Shown here piece by piece: positions 28,236-35,866 of a stretch of DNA of 64,000 bases. This stretch comes from Kamptonema formosum PCC 10802 (GTDB taxonomy: Bacteria > Cyanobacteriota > Cyanobacteriia > Cyanobacteriales > Oscillatoriaceae), in the NCBI RefSeq assembly GCF_000332335.1, contig NZ_KB235949.1, positions 421,734-485,733 on the forward strand. Direction: 5' to 3'. The stretch's first letter is position 1; each line of letters begins with the position of its first letter. The notes under the pieces are model-generated. The model saw only the letters and a list, made by a program, of their open reading frames with translations, made no database searches and was not told where the DNA came from. The position numbers and the translations under genes are program-made.

Positions 28236-29003
28236 ATATTATTTGTATAAAAATGGGATCTTGCTCGTGCGTGACGCTCCTCCACTAAGGGTTGTGTGCT
28301 GCGTCACGCACGCTTAATAGCAATATAATTGCATAGTGTGCGAAACAGGTATGGCCGGTTGCCCGGGTTTACACTTTCAAGATACCCCTATACTGCCGAG
28401 TGGAAAATCTGCCTAAACTCAGAAAAATATCAGCAATACAATTTTCCTCCTTCCATATCGCTCCGGGGCAGAGCTTGGGAACGAAAGGAATTAGGATATG
28501 CCTCCGGGTTTCTAATACAAAGTTGGGACTAAGCTCTCAGGCTTTTAACCTGCTTTTCAGTTGAAAGGAGGCAGAGCCTGCAGATTGCGTTCCCAGGCAG
28601 AGCCTGAGAACGAGGGATAGAACGAGGGATAGAGATGTAAGCGCGCACGCAGATGATGCGCCCTAGCTTATAGGATTTAAACTGGGGCTGAAAAGGCTTT
28701 ACTGCCGCCTTTTTCAATTCCATTCTCCAAAATTAAAAATCCAAAATTAGTAAAACAAGCAGGTTGAAAGCGGAAAGCGGAACAGCTTAGACCTGAATTC
28801 TTCGAGAGTTAAACACCGGCCCCACAGGGCGGGGGGGGAGGCGCGCGCCAGTCGCTGCTTTGCAAGCATGCAGGGGGGCGGGCAGCAGGCGAGTGGGAGG
28901 AGCCTTCTGGCGCTATGCTTGTGAAAGGGTAACAAACTAGAACGATCTGGGATTCCTGACGTCGGTCAGGCTTTGTCTGGTGAGAGGGCTTCAAGAGTTG
29001 GAC
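28236..29003. other. Intergenic region with repeats between murQ and the site-2 protease
   Basis: No gene is supported. It contains the inverted repeat above, a partial family-3 repeat (GCTCCGGGGCAGAGCTTGGG, ~28461), a fuller copy in the stretch ~28535-28614 (AGCAGGTT-like tail and CCTGCAGATTGCGTTCCC), and a short AATCCAAAATT motif (~28737). Confidence 0.6.
28266..28312. repeat. Inverted repeat CGTGCGTGACGC / GCGTCACGCACG after murQ
   Basis: Twelve-base perfect arms with a 23-base loop, 30 bases after the murQ stop. The arm is related to the GGTGGGTGACGC / GCGTCACCCACC hairpin at 46555, so it is a dispersed element; it could also end murQ transcription. Confidence 0.65.
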
Positions 29004-30536
29004 ATGTACACTGCATCCGAAAACACGGCAACAATTGCAATCGTGCTGATTGCCATAGGGATTTTGGGCTGGGGCTACTACCGGGCCAAGCATGACGGCA
29101 AACTGGGAATTTTAGCGTGGCTGCAGTCGGTGTCGCTGATGACTCCCTGGCTGATTTTCTTTGGGCTGTTCGCCGCCGGCATGTATATTAACCTCGCCAG
29201 CATCCTGTTTTTGCTGGCGGGGAGTGCTGGACTGTACATCTTTTTGGGGAATCGCTTGCGTGCGGCAAGTCAGGATGCGGCGCTGCGGGAGCGACTGGAA
29301 GGGATGCTGAAGTCCAAGGAGGAGCCAGCGCCGGCGGGAGAAAAAGCGGCGGAGGAGGCTGCCGGCACAGATCGACGGGACATACCGGCGGCAGGGACAA
29401 GAAATGTGGCCCAGCCCGAGGTGGCTCCCATACCAGGGGAAGAATTGAAGACGATCCAGGGCATTTTTGGGGTGGATACCTTCTTTGCCACGGAAACTAT
29501 CCCCTATCAGGAAGGGGCGATCTTCAAGGGCAATCTGCGGGGAGAGGCTGAGGCTGTCCGCGACCGGCTGTCTGCGGCGCTGCAGGATCGTTTGGGCGAG
29601 CGCTACCGGCTGTTTTTGGTGGCTTCCCCAGAAGGCAAGCCGACTGTTATTGTACTCCCGAGCAGCAATGACCCGCAACCGCTGGCGGTTCCGCAAAAAG
29701 TCCTGGCGGCGGCGCTGCTGCTGGCGACGATTGCCTGCAGCCTGGAGACAGGAGGGTTGCTGCTGGGGTTCGATTTCTTTGAGAATATGAGCCGGCTGGC
29801 GGAAGTGCTGCCGGTGAGTGCGGGGATCTGGGCGGTGTTGGTGGCCCACGAAATGGGCCACCAGATAGTGGCCAGACGCAATCATGTCCGCTTCAGCTGG
29901 CCATTTTTCATTCCGACGTGGCAAGTGGGCTCGTTTGGGGCGCTGAACCGGTTTGAGTCGCTGCTGCCCAACCGGCAGGTGCTGTTTGATGTGGCGTTTG
30001 CAGGTCCGGCGGCGGGGGGGCTGGTGTCTTTGGCAATGCTCCTGGTTGGCTTGCTGCTTTCCGGTGAGGGGAGTTTGTTTGAAATTCCGGCTGACTTTTT
30101 CCAAGGCTCGGTTTTAGTCGGAACTTTGGCTAAAGTTGTTTTGGGTTCGGCGCTGCAAAAGCCGGTGGTTAATGTGCACCCGCTGGCGGTGATTGGCTGG
30201 CTGGGGCTGGTGATTTCGGCCCTGAATTTGATGCCGGCTGGGCAACTAGATGGGGGGCGGATTGTTCAGGCGATTTACGGGCGCAAGATTGCCGGTGGGG
30301 CGACGGTGGCGACTTTGATTGTGCTTGCGATTGTGTCTCTGTTCAATCCTTTGGCGCTGTACTGGGCGATTGCGATCCTGTTCCTGCAGCGGAATCTGGA
30401 GCGCCCGTGTTTGAATGATTTGACTGAACCGGATGACGCCCGCGCTGCTTTGGGGTTGCTGGCTCTGTTTTTGATGGTGGCAACTCTTCTGCCGCTGACG
30501 CCGGCTTTGGCGGGCCGTTTGGGCATCGGGGGGTGA
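29004..30536 (+). CDS. Site-2 protease (M50) family membrane metalloprotease
   Basis: About 510 residues; ATG 29004 preferred, GTG 28980 also possible. Membrane segments: two near the N-terminus (~8-25, ~45-95), then a soluble PEGLKTIQ-type domain (~140-245, with a variable Ala/Glu-rich linker ~110-150), then about six segments. HEMGH (His282/His286, Glu283) binds zinc, and NLMPAGQLDGGR carries the third ligand, so it looks active. Layout matches the EGY1-like proteases of cyanobacteria and plastids. By family it cleaves membrane-embedded substrates such as anti-sigma factors; the substrate here is unknown. Confidence 0.9.
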   Translation: MYTASENTATIAIVLIAIGILGWGYYRAKHDGKLGILAWLQSVSLMTPWLIFFGLFAAGMYINLASILFLLAGSAGLYIFLGNRLRAASQDAALRERLEGMLKSKEEPAPAGEKAAEEAAGTDRRDIPAAGTRNVAQPEVAPIPGEELKTIQGIFGVDTFFATETIPYQEGAIFKGNLRGEAEAVRDRLSAALQDRLGERYRLFLVASPEGKPTVIVLPSSNDPQPLAVPQKVLAAALLLATIACSLETGGLLLGFDFFENMSRLAEVLPVSAGIWAVLVAHEMGHQIVARRNHVRFSWPFFIPTWQVGSFGALNRFESLLPNRQVLFDVAFAGPAAGGLVSLAMLLVGLLLSGEGSLFEIPADFFQGSVLVGTLAKVVLGSALQKPVVNVHPLAVIGWLGLVISALNLMPAGQLDGGRIVQAIYGRKIAGGATVATLIVLAIVSLFNPLALYWAIAILFLQRNLERPCLNDLTEPDDARAALGLLALFLMVATLLPLTPALAGRLGIGG

Positions 30537-30724
30537 CTGCAGGGCCGGCTTCGCTGCGACCTGTTTGGTTTGAACCGCCCCGGTTGCGGTTACGCCAAGA
30601 AAGAGCCTTGAAAGATTTCTCTCGCTCCGAGTCTGGGGCTAGAAGGGGAAGGAGAAAAAAAAGCCGGTGTTCGAGGTAGTATGAAGTTAGTAGGCGCTGG
30701 AGTTTGTGGCGGGAAGATTTGCTT

Positions 30725-31750
30725 ATGCCTAGTGCACTTCCTCCGATAGTGGTGGTTTTCGATCTCGGTGCCCTGATGACCGGCAGGACTCGGGAGTGGG
30801 AAATGTGCTCGCGGCTGGGAACTTGCTATCTGCCGCAGGTGGTATACGAGGAAATTGAGGAACTCTCGCGGCGGGCTGAGGAAGGAACCCAGCTGGAAGT
30901 GGCGAGGGAGTTTGTGCGCTTTTGGCCGTATAGCGGCTGGCTGCTGAGTGATGCGGCGGCGAGCCACCGGCTGTTGCAGCCGGCTGCGGGGGCGCAAGTG
31001 AGCAAGCAAGCGCGACTGGTGGTGGCGGTGGCTCAGTGCGCCTACGCTCTGTCGCAGGAGCGCGCTCGGGAGCTGGTGGTTTTTGTGTCGGACAGTTTGC
31101 GGCTGTTGCAGCGGATGCAATCGCTGGAGGTGGGGAATCTTTGCTGCATTAATTCGACGGTGCTGATGCAGTGGGCGCGTTCGGGTCAGCGACCGCTGCT
31201 GGTGACAAAGCAGGTGCAAGCGATGATTAAGGCTAGACCTAAGACGCAGGGGGGGGCAGCCGGCAATAGTCCGCCGCGAACTCAGCCACGCTCGTCGATG
31301 CCGGTGTCAGTCAGTCAGCCGGTGACTCAACCTCGCTCGTCAATGGGAATGTCAGTCAGTCCACCGGCAACTTTTAATAAGGAGGAGGCTCTGGCGTCTA
31401 GGGTGCGCTTTACGCGCCAGGCGATTAAGGCTTCCAAGTTGGGTTCGCCACAGGATAAGGAGGGGGTGCGGGACAAGTCTGGGTCGGTATATTTGCCTTC
31501 TGTGCAGCGGCGCAGGTCTGCTGTATCTCACAAGAAGCCCGGTTTTTTTGCCTGGTTGATGAATCTGCTCTATACGCTGGTGGCGGTGGCTGGGTTTGCG
31601 ATGGCGGGGGGATTTGCTTGGAAGTTGGTTCAGCCGGCGAGTTTTGACAAGTTTTGGAAGCAGCAGGTGGTGCCGGTTTGGCAGCAAAAGGTGGTGCCGG
31701 CTTTTTCCGCACAGCCGCGACAGCCGCGACACAAACCGCACAAGAAGTGA
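30725..31750 (+). CDS. PIN-like domain protein with C-terminal membrane segment
   Basis: 341 residues; ATG 30725 with GGGAAG upstream is preferred to the TTG at 30704. Residues ~7-170 read as a PIN nuclease fold: VVFDLGAL (first Asp), YEEIEEL (Glu), VVFVSDSLRLLQRM (Asp). The middle (~175-285) is a low-complexity Ser/Pro/Arg linker with two PRSSMPVSVSQP-type repeats. A single membrane helix (~290-312, LLYTLVAVAGFAMAGGFAW) and a basic tail end the protein. Membrane-anchored RNase activity is inferred; no antitoxin-like partner is adjacent, so it does not look like VapC. Confidence 0.7.
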   Translation: MPSALPPIVVVFDLGALMTGRTREWEMCSRLGTCYLPQVVYEEIEELSRRAEEGTQLEVAREFVRFWPYSGWLLSDAAASHRLLQPAAGAQVSKQARLVVAVAQCAYALSQERARELVVFVSDSLRLLQRMQSLEVGNLCCINSTVLMQWARSGQRPLLVTKQVQAMIKARPKTQGGAAGNSPPRTQPRSSMPVSVSQPVTQPRSSMGMSVSPPATFNKEEALASRVRFTRQAIKASKLGSPQDKEGVRDKSGSVYLPSVQRRRSAVSHKKPGFFAWLMNLLYTLVAVAGFAMAGGFAWKLVQPASFDKFWKQQVVPVWQQKVVPAFSAQPRQPRHKPHKK

Positions 31751-31835
31751 GTGCCGGTGGGGGAGCGCGCCTTTTTTGCCCCGGCGATGGGAAAGGGCAT
31801 CGGGCATCCCCTTTGGGCGGATAGCTCCTGGCTAC

Positions 31836-31954
31836 TATAGCAGTAGCCACTTAGATTAGGACATTAGACTTTGAGGGCAGGCGAGACGCCTGCCCTACGC
31901 CTATATCTTGTATCTCGTGTCGAGCGTGTCCTAAACTGACTGTCTGCTGCTATA
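31836..31954 (+). repeat. MITE-like element, copy F
   Basis: Left end TATAGCAGTAGCCACTTAGA, core GGGCAGGCG-AGA-CGCCTGCCC, right end GTCCTAAACTGACTGTCTGC then TGCTATA. The remaining part of the 31751-32526 gap holds copy G, a family-3 repeat and unassigned sequence. Confidence 0.75.
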
Positions 31955-32054
31955 GATACTGCGACAAACTTTACCCGCAAGGCAAGGGTTTAAGACTATA
32001 AATGCCGGCAATTTTGACTCTCGTTCCGGGGCGGTCTCCGTGTGCCGCACCGCC

Positions 32055-32126
32055 CCTACAGCCTGGGAGCGCAATCTGGAGGCTCTGCCTCCTTTCCAGG
32101 GAAAAGCAGGTTAAAAGCCTAACAGC
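32055..32126 (+). repeat. Family-3 dispersed repeat (GAGGCTCTGCCTCC tail)
   Basis: Contains CTGGGAGCGCAATCTGGAGG, CTCTGCCTCCTTTCCAGGG and AAAGCAGGTTAAAAGCC. The same series appears at 33363, 46736 and, shortened, at 59283, and in part at 28535. Confidence 0.65.
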
Positions 32127-32304
32127 TTATCTATCTCAACTTGGTTTCAGCTCAAGATATTCACGCACAGCCAACTGCTGCTGATATACATGAGCGAGTT
32201 TTCGGGAAGGGTGGGGGGAGCCGCCGCGCATCCCAACCGGCTTTTTTGAAACGCTCGGTTTGAAGGCCGACGCCCAACTGCAAAGGGTGGGGCTAATGCC
32301 CAAC

Positions 32305-32419
32305 TATAGCAGTATGCACTTAGGGCGCGGACATTATATCAAGAGGGCAGGCGAGACGCCTGCCCTACGCCTTTTTCCCTAGGTCACTGATGTCCGCGCC
32401 CAATATGACTGCTGCTATA
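32305..32419 (+). repeat. MITE-like element, copy G, with matched changes in both arms
   Basis: Left arm continues ...CACTTAGGGCGCGGACAT and the right arm ATGTCCGCGCCCAATATG.... Other copies have TTAGGAC / GTCCTAA here; copy G has changed both sides to GCGCGGAC / GTCCGCGC, so base pairing is kept. Core GGGCAGGCG-AGA-CGCCTGCCC is present. Confidence 0.8.
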
Positions 32420-32526
32420 CAAACGGGGCTCCGGGCGCTTCCCGACAGCCTTTACCGCAAGCTGTGCTGTCAATAAGAGAGCAGCGCGGTACAATAAGAA
32501 TGGTCATCGCTATTCAGGTTAACTGT

Positions 32527-33102
32527 ATGGTTATCAGTCCTTTAACATTAAACTTAGACACCGTTTGCCTGACAGACGAACAGTTCTACAAGCTCTGTCA
32601 GAATAACCGCGAATTGAACTTTGAGCGAACTGCAAAAGGAGAATTAATTATCATGGCACCAGTAGGAGGCGATAGCGGCAATCGAGAAGCAGACTTAATT
32701 ATCGATTTGGGAAACTGGAACCGGCAAACCGGCTTGGGTTTCACCTTCAGTTCCTCCACGGTTTTTAAATTGCCAAATGGGGCTGACCGCTCCCCAGATG
32801 CCGCCTGGATTCGGCGGGAGCGTTGGGAAGCTCTCACTCCAGAACAGAGACGCAAATTCCCCCCCATCGCCCCGGATTTTGTGATTGAGTTAAGGTCAGC
32901 TAGCGACTCTCTAGAAATTCTCCGCGATAAAATGCAGGAATATCTCGATGCTGGGGTGCGATTGGGGTGGCTGATTAATCCCCAAAACCAGCAGGTAGAA
33001 ATTTACCGGCAAGGACGAGATGTGGATGTGCGAAATCTTCCTGCAACGTTAGCCGGTGAAGACGTATTGCCTGGATTTACTTTGAGTCTACGCCTGTATT
33101 GA
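32527..33102 (+). CDS. Uma2-family endonuclease-like protein (DUF820)
   Basis: 191 residues from ATG 32527 (MVISPLTLNLD), which fits the family start; ATG 32500 is an in-frame alternative. Typical blocks: FERTAKGELIIMAPVGGDSGNR, NGADRSPDAAWIRRERW, PDFVIELRSASDSLEILRDKMQEYLDAGVRLGWLI (shown in part). Asp (SPDAAW), Glu (VIELR) and Lys (DKMQEY) fit the PD-(D/E)XK nuclease core. This family is very abundant in cyanobacteria, and its biological target is unknown. It stands alone between MITE copies, consistent with mobile accessory DNA. Confidence 0.9.
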   Translation: MVISPLTLNLDTVCLTDEQFYKLCQNNRELNFERTAKGELIIMAPVGGDSGNREADLIIDLGNWNRQTGLGFTFSSSTVFKLPNGADRSPDAAWIRRERWEALTPEQRRKFPPIAPDFVIELRSASDSLEILRDKMQEYLDAGVRLGWLINPQNQQVEIYRQGRDVDVRNLPATLAGEDVLPGFTLSLRLY

Positions 33103-33122
33103 GAGTATAGCTGTATTGAGAG

Positions 33123-33237
33123 TATAGGAGTATTCATTTAGGTTCGGATACACTCGTCGGAAAAAAACGCCTATCCTACCAAGTTCCGACGTAGGGCAGG
33201 CGAGACGCCTGCCCTAACCTAAGTGGCTAGTGCTATA
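33123..33237 (+). repeat. MITE-like element, copy H (diverged)
   Basis: Starts TATAGGAGTATTCATTTAGG and ends CCTAACCTAAGTGGCTAGTG then CTATA; here both ends are of the left type, in opposite orientation. Core GGGCAGGCG-AGA-CGCCTGCCC is present. Confidence 0.6.
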
Positions 33238-33251
33238 TCTCGCTCTCTGTC

Positions 33252-33297
33252 GGGCATTGGGCATCATCGCATTGGGCATCATCGCATTGGGCATTGG
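33252..33297. repeat. Short tandem array GGGCATCATCGCATT
   Basis: A 15-base unit repeated about two times and bordered by GGGCATTGGG. Related to the GGGCATTGGGCATGG arrays at 14510 and 41286. Confidence 0.6.
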
Positions 33298-33362
33298 GTT
33301 CTGAATCAACCAGAGACATGATAAGCTATGGCGCATTAAATTTGCACTACGCATCTCTATTA

Positions 33363-33447
33363 TCTCGTTCCCAGGCAGAGCCTGGGAACGCAATATGGAG
33401 GCTCTGCCTCCTTTTAACGAAAAGCAGGTTAAAAGCCTAACAGCTTA
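33363..33447 (+). repeat. Family-3 dispersed repeat, full copy
   Basis: Hairpin CGTTCCCAGGC-AGA-GCCTGGGAACG (33366-33390, 11-base perfect stem), then GGAGGCTCTGCCTCC (a second hairpin), then AAAAGCAGGTTAAAAGCCTA. The ordered set of modules recurs at 46736, 59283 and 32055. Confidence 0.75.
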
Positions 33448-33480
33448 GGGAGCATGTCACTTTTGCTAGTTCCCAGGAGC

Positions 33481-33617
33481 TATAGCAGTAGGCACTTAGG
33501 TTAGGACGTAGGACAGGCGTCTCGCCTGTCCCAGAAATATTGAGGGCACGGAGGGAACGCCTGCCCTACGCCTTTTTCCCTAGGTCACTGATGTCCTAAC
33601 CAATATGACTGCTGCTA
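33481..33617 (+). repeat. MITE-like element, copy I
   Basis: Left end TATAGCAGTAGGCACTTAGG, core GGACAGGCG-TCT-CGCCTGTCC, right end CCTAACCAATATGACTGCTG. The rest of this gap (33618-33970) shows no gene or clear element. Confidence 0.75.
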
Positions 33618-33970
33618 GAGCTACTGGGACAGGCTTTCGTCCGTGCTGAGTGGGGCTAATTGTAGAGACGCACCATGACCTTCTTTGGGTGCGTTCTCAA
33701 AGGAGGGCAGGCACCCTACTTCTGACAGAGTATGGGGCGTGCTGGGGGACTGCCCTTCACACAATCTTCATATTACCTGGCTGTTTTTTAAAGATTTAAT
33801 AAAGTTGACCGGCTGCTGGCAACCTTGATACAGCACGAGCTTCACATTGGGAGGAAAAGGTCTAAAATTTCAGTGGAATCAAACCGCAGGCGGATGACAG
33901 GCGTGTGGGGTGCCGGCAAGAATAAGGTCTGTACAGTCTAGCTATAGGGAGAGGTTATTCAGACGATATC

Positions 33971-34171
33971 ATGCAACTTCAATCACTTTTCCAGCCCGTA
34001 ACTGTGGCAGAAATTACCAGTCAGACGTGGTGCTATCGCTGCATTACTCGCAGGGACCACCACCGGCTGATGCTGGCTCTGTTAGGGGGCTGGCTCAGCC
34101 AAGAAGAGCTGTGTGCCATCGACCGGCTGCTGTACGCAGTTAGAAGGGGATGGCTGAAAGTGGTGGATTAA
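33971..34171 (+). CDS. Conserved-looking small protein, 66 residues
   Basis: MQLQSLFQPVTVAEITSQ begins a compact, charged, protein-like sequence with two Cys (WCYRCITRRDHHR) and a helical C-terminus (EELCAIDRLLYAVRRGWL). No domain is recognised with certainty. The WCxxC pair could be redox-active or metal-binding, but only one pair exists. GAGAGG lies about 20 bases upstream, a poor ribosome site. It opens a run of four short genes. Confidence 0.55.
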   Translation: MQLQSLFQPVTVAEITSQTWCYRCITRRDHHRLMLALLGGWLSQEELCAIDRLLYAVRRGWLKVVD

Positions 34172-34672
34172 CTCTGGGGGCTTTTTCCAGCGCCTTGGAG
34201 GTTTAAAAAAACAATATTACAAGCAGTTGAGCCCCTGATGTGTTAGAACGTGCATTGCGCAGCTGTCTTCCTCTGCCCCTCCGGGAACAAGAGGTGGCGC
34301 AGTTATGTCTGGGCTGAATTATCTGTCGCGGCGTCGCCGGTGGGGAGAAACTCGTCAGCTGCAGCCAGCCGGCGGAACCCCCCAATGCCCCAGTGGGGCG
34401 GACAGTGGCGGAGGATTTTGAGGGGATTTGCGCCATTGCCGGCTGCTGCCAGTTTCACGAGTGTCTCCCTGACGGCTGGCAATCTTCATGGAGCGAGTCC
34501 AGTGATGCCGGTCATAAAAAACTTGCGATCTCCGGATACTGGTGCGGCGACGACGATCGCCCAGTCGGGGGATTGCCATCACCCTCAAAATTGAGATATA
34601 GTGATAGATTGTACAAAGCAGCATATTTAAGACATCAGTGTGCTTCTGCTCCCAACTTATGAGGTGATCCAG
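34172..34672. other. Intergenic region, possible undetected small ORF
   Basis: About 500 bases. One open frame (GTG 34393 to 34662) reads CCQFHECLPDGWQS and other plausible residues, but it has no ribosome site and no recognised family. No dispersed repeat of the main families is present. The AAAATTGAGATATAGTG stretch near 34589 is AT-rich and may be the promoter for the gene at 34673. Confidence 0.35.
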
Positions 34673-34897
34673 ATGTCATCGCTATTGCTCATTTCACTGC
34701 TGACTGCTCTGGGGGCAGCCTACTTCTACTTGAACGTCTCGGAAGAGATCCCCCGCATCATGGCTTTAACCATTGTTGCTATCTGCTTTATTCTCGATCT
34801 GGTTTTGGCACCTTGGCCAATCCAGATGCTGATTCTGATGCTCGTCCTGCTCGCCACCAGAGACGTCTCACTGCCGAATCAGCGCCGCCTGGGGTGA
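34673..34897 (+). CDS. Small membrane protein, paralog of 35513
   Basis: 74 residues; ATG 34673 is chosen because GAGGTGAT lies just upstream (34661-34668). Two hydrophobic stretches: SLLLISLLTALGAAYFYL (~2-19) and about 28-65, broken by the conserved LAPWPIQ. It aligns over its whole length with the protein at 35513 (LAPWHLQ at the same place, same two-segment plan). Family and function are unknown; a role in the membrane as a small subunit is a guess. Confidence 0.6.
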   Translation: MSSLLLISLLTALGAAYFYLNVSEEIPRIMALTIVAICFILDLVLAPWPIQMLILMLVLLATRDVSLPNQRRLG

Positions 34898-35016
34898 GCG
34901 CTCGCCACAGCTCTGAGCACGCCTTTATGAAGTTTTCTCACAATTTGGTGACACGGTTCAGCCAGTTGTGACAAGCTGAAGGTGGGGATCGTGCTAGAGC
35001 AAGCTTTAGCGGCATT

Positions 35017-35208
35017 ATGCAGGAAATTATTTTGATTCTGATTCTGGCGAGTGCAACCATTGCTGCTACCTATATCGGGGCCCTTCTGGGTCTGGCTGTT
35101 ACCGGATGCTTCATGTTCTTGAAATATGTCCCTGAGTGGACGTGGACAGTGGTGTTGCTGGCTCTGACGGTGGCCACTCTCAGAGGGCTGCGCTACTCAG
35201 CGGAATAA
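35017..35208 (+). CDS. Small membrane protein, 63 residues
   Basis: MQEIILILILASATIAATYI and EWTWTVVLLALTVATLRGL give two predicted membrane helices joined by a short loop. Not related at sequence level to its neighbours. It sits between two paralogous small membrane proteins in the same direction, and a terminator-like hairpin follows. No strong ribosome site is seen. Confidence 0.5.
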   Translation: MQEIILILILASATIAATYIGALLGLAVTGCFMFLKYVPEWTWTVVLLALTVATLRGLRYSAE

Positions 35209-35218
35209 TCCTCCCTAG

Positions 35219-35251
35219 AAGCCGCACGGTGAAGTTCCGCACCGTGGGCTT
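35219..35251 (+). terminator. Hairpin terminator after the 63-residue protein
   Basis: AAGCC-G-CACGGTG loops through AAGTTCCG to CACCGTG-GGCTT: a 12-base-pair stem with one bulged G, followed by TTG. It lies 11 bases after the stop codon at 35208. Confidence 0.6.
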
Positions 35252-35512
35252 TGCCGTGCCTGACGCCGCAAAAGCCGGTGAGCGCGGCGCGGGTTGGGGC
35301 AAGTCCCGCTCAGGAGCGATCCGCGCGCTGGATCGAGTCATGCCGGTCCGACCGCTGAGCGTGATGCGCGGCGTGTTGAGGGTTGCCATCGCAGATGCCT
35401 GAAATCTTGCTTAATGTTAGCTAGGCTACTGAGTTCTCCCCCATAGGATGTTAGTCTGAAACTGCAAAGGCTCTTCGCTTTTGCTGTAGCCCCAATAAAC
35501 GAGGCGATCTTT

Positions 35513-35734
35513 ATGTTTCCAATATATTTAATAGCACTGGCAATGTCTCTGGGAGCGCTCTGGGTGTTTGTCAAAACATCACAGGACGTTTACATAGTTT
35601 TGGCGGCAGCAGTGGGTATCATTTGTTTTATTTGGGGATTTGCTTTGGCACCTTGGCATCTACAGCTGTTGCTCCTGGTGATCCTGCTGGCTCTTGAGCG
35701 CTTCTACTCAATGAAGGAAGGCCGGCAGGGCTGA
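35513..35734 (+). CDS. Small membrane protein, paralog of 34673
   Basis: 73 residues with two hydrophobic segments. GAGGCGATCTTT precedes ATG with the same spacing as GAGGTGATCCAG at 34673, showing that the duplication included the ribosome site. Shared features include a SLGALWVF / ALGAAYFY start, the LAPW motif and a short charged tail. Function unknown. Confidence 0.6.
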   Translation: MFPIYLIALAMSLGALWVFVKTSQDVYIVLAAAVGIICFIWGFALAPWHLQLLLLVILLALERFYSMKEGRQG

Positions 35735-35866
35735 TCTGGAAAAGCCCGAGTTGGCGTCAGGTGACGGCTGCCGGTGGCACTGACAAGCCTTTTGCTCTGT
35801 CCCACCGGCTGGCTTTAGAGAGTGGTTGTAAAGAAAAGTGAAGACGCCAGAAACCGGGTTTCTTTT

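Noticed and set aside
29112..30104. 330-codon antisense frame opposite the site-2 protease
   Set aside because: The plus strand has zinc-site motifs and membrane helices; the antisense protein is Gln/Arg-rich without structure.
34393..34662. Possible 89-residue protein with CCQFHECLPDGWQS
   Set aside because: Protein-like in part, but there is no ribosome site and no family; mentioned in the region entry only.
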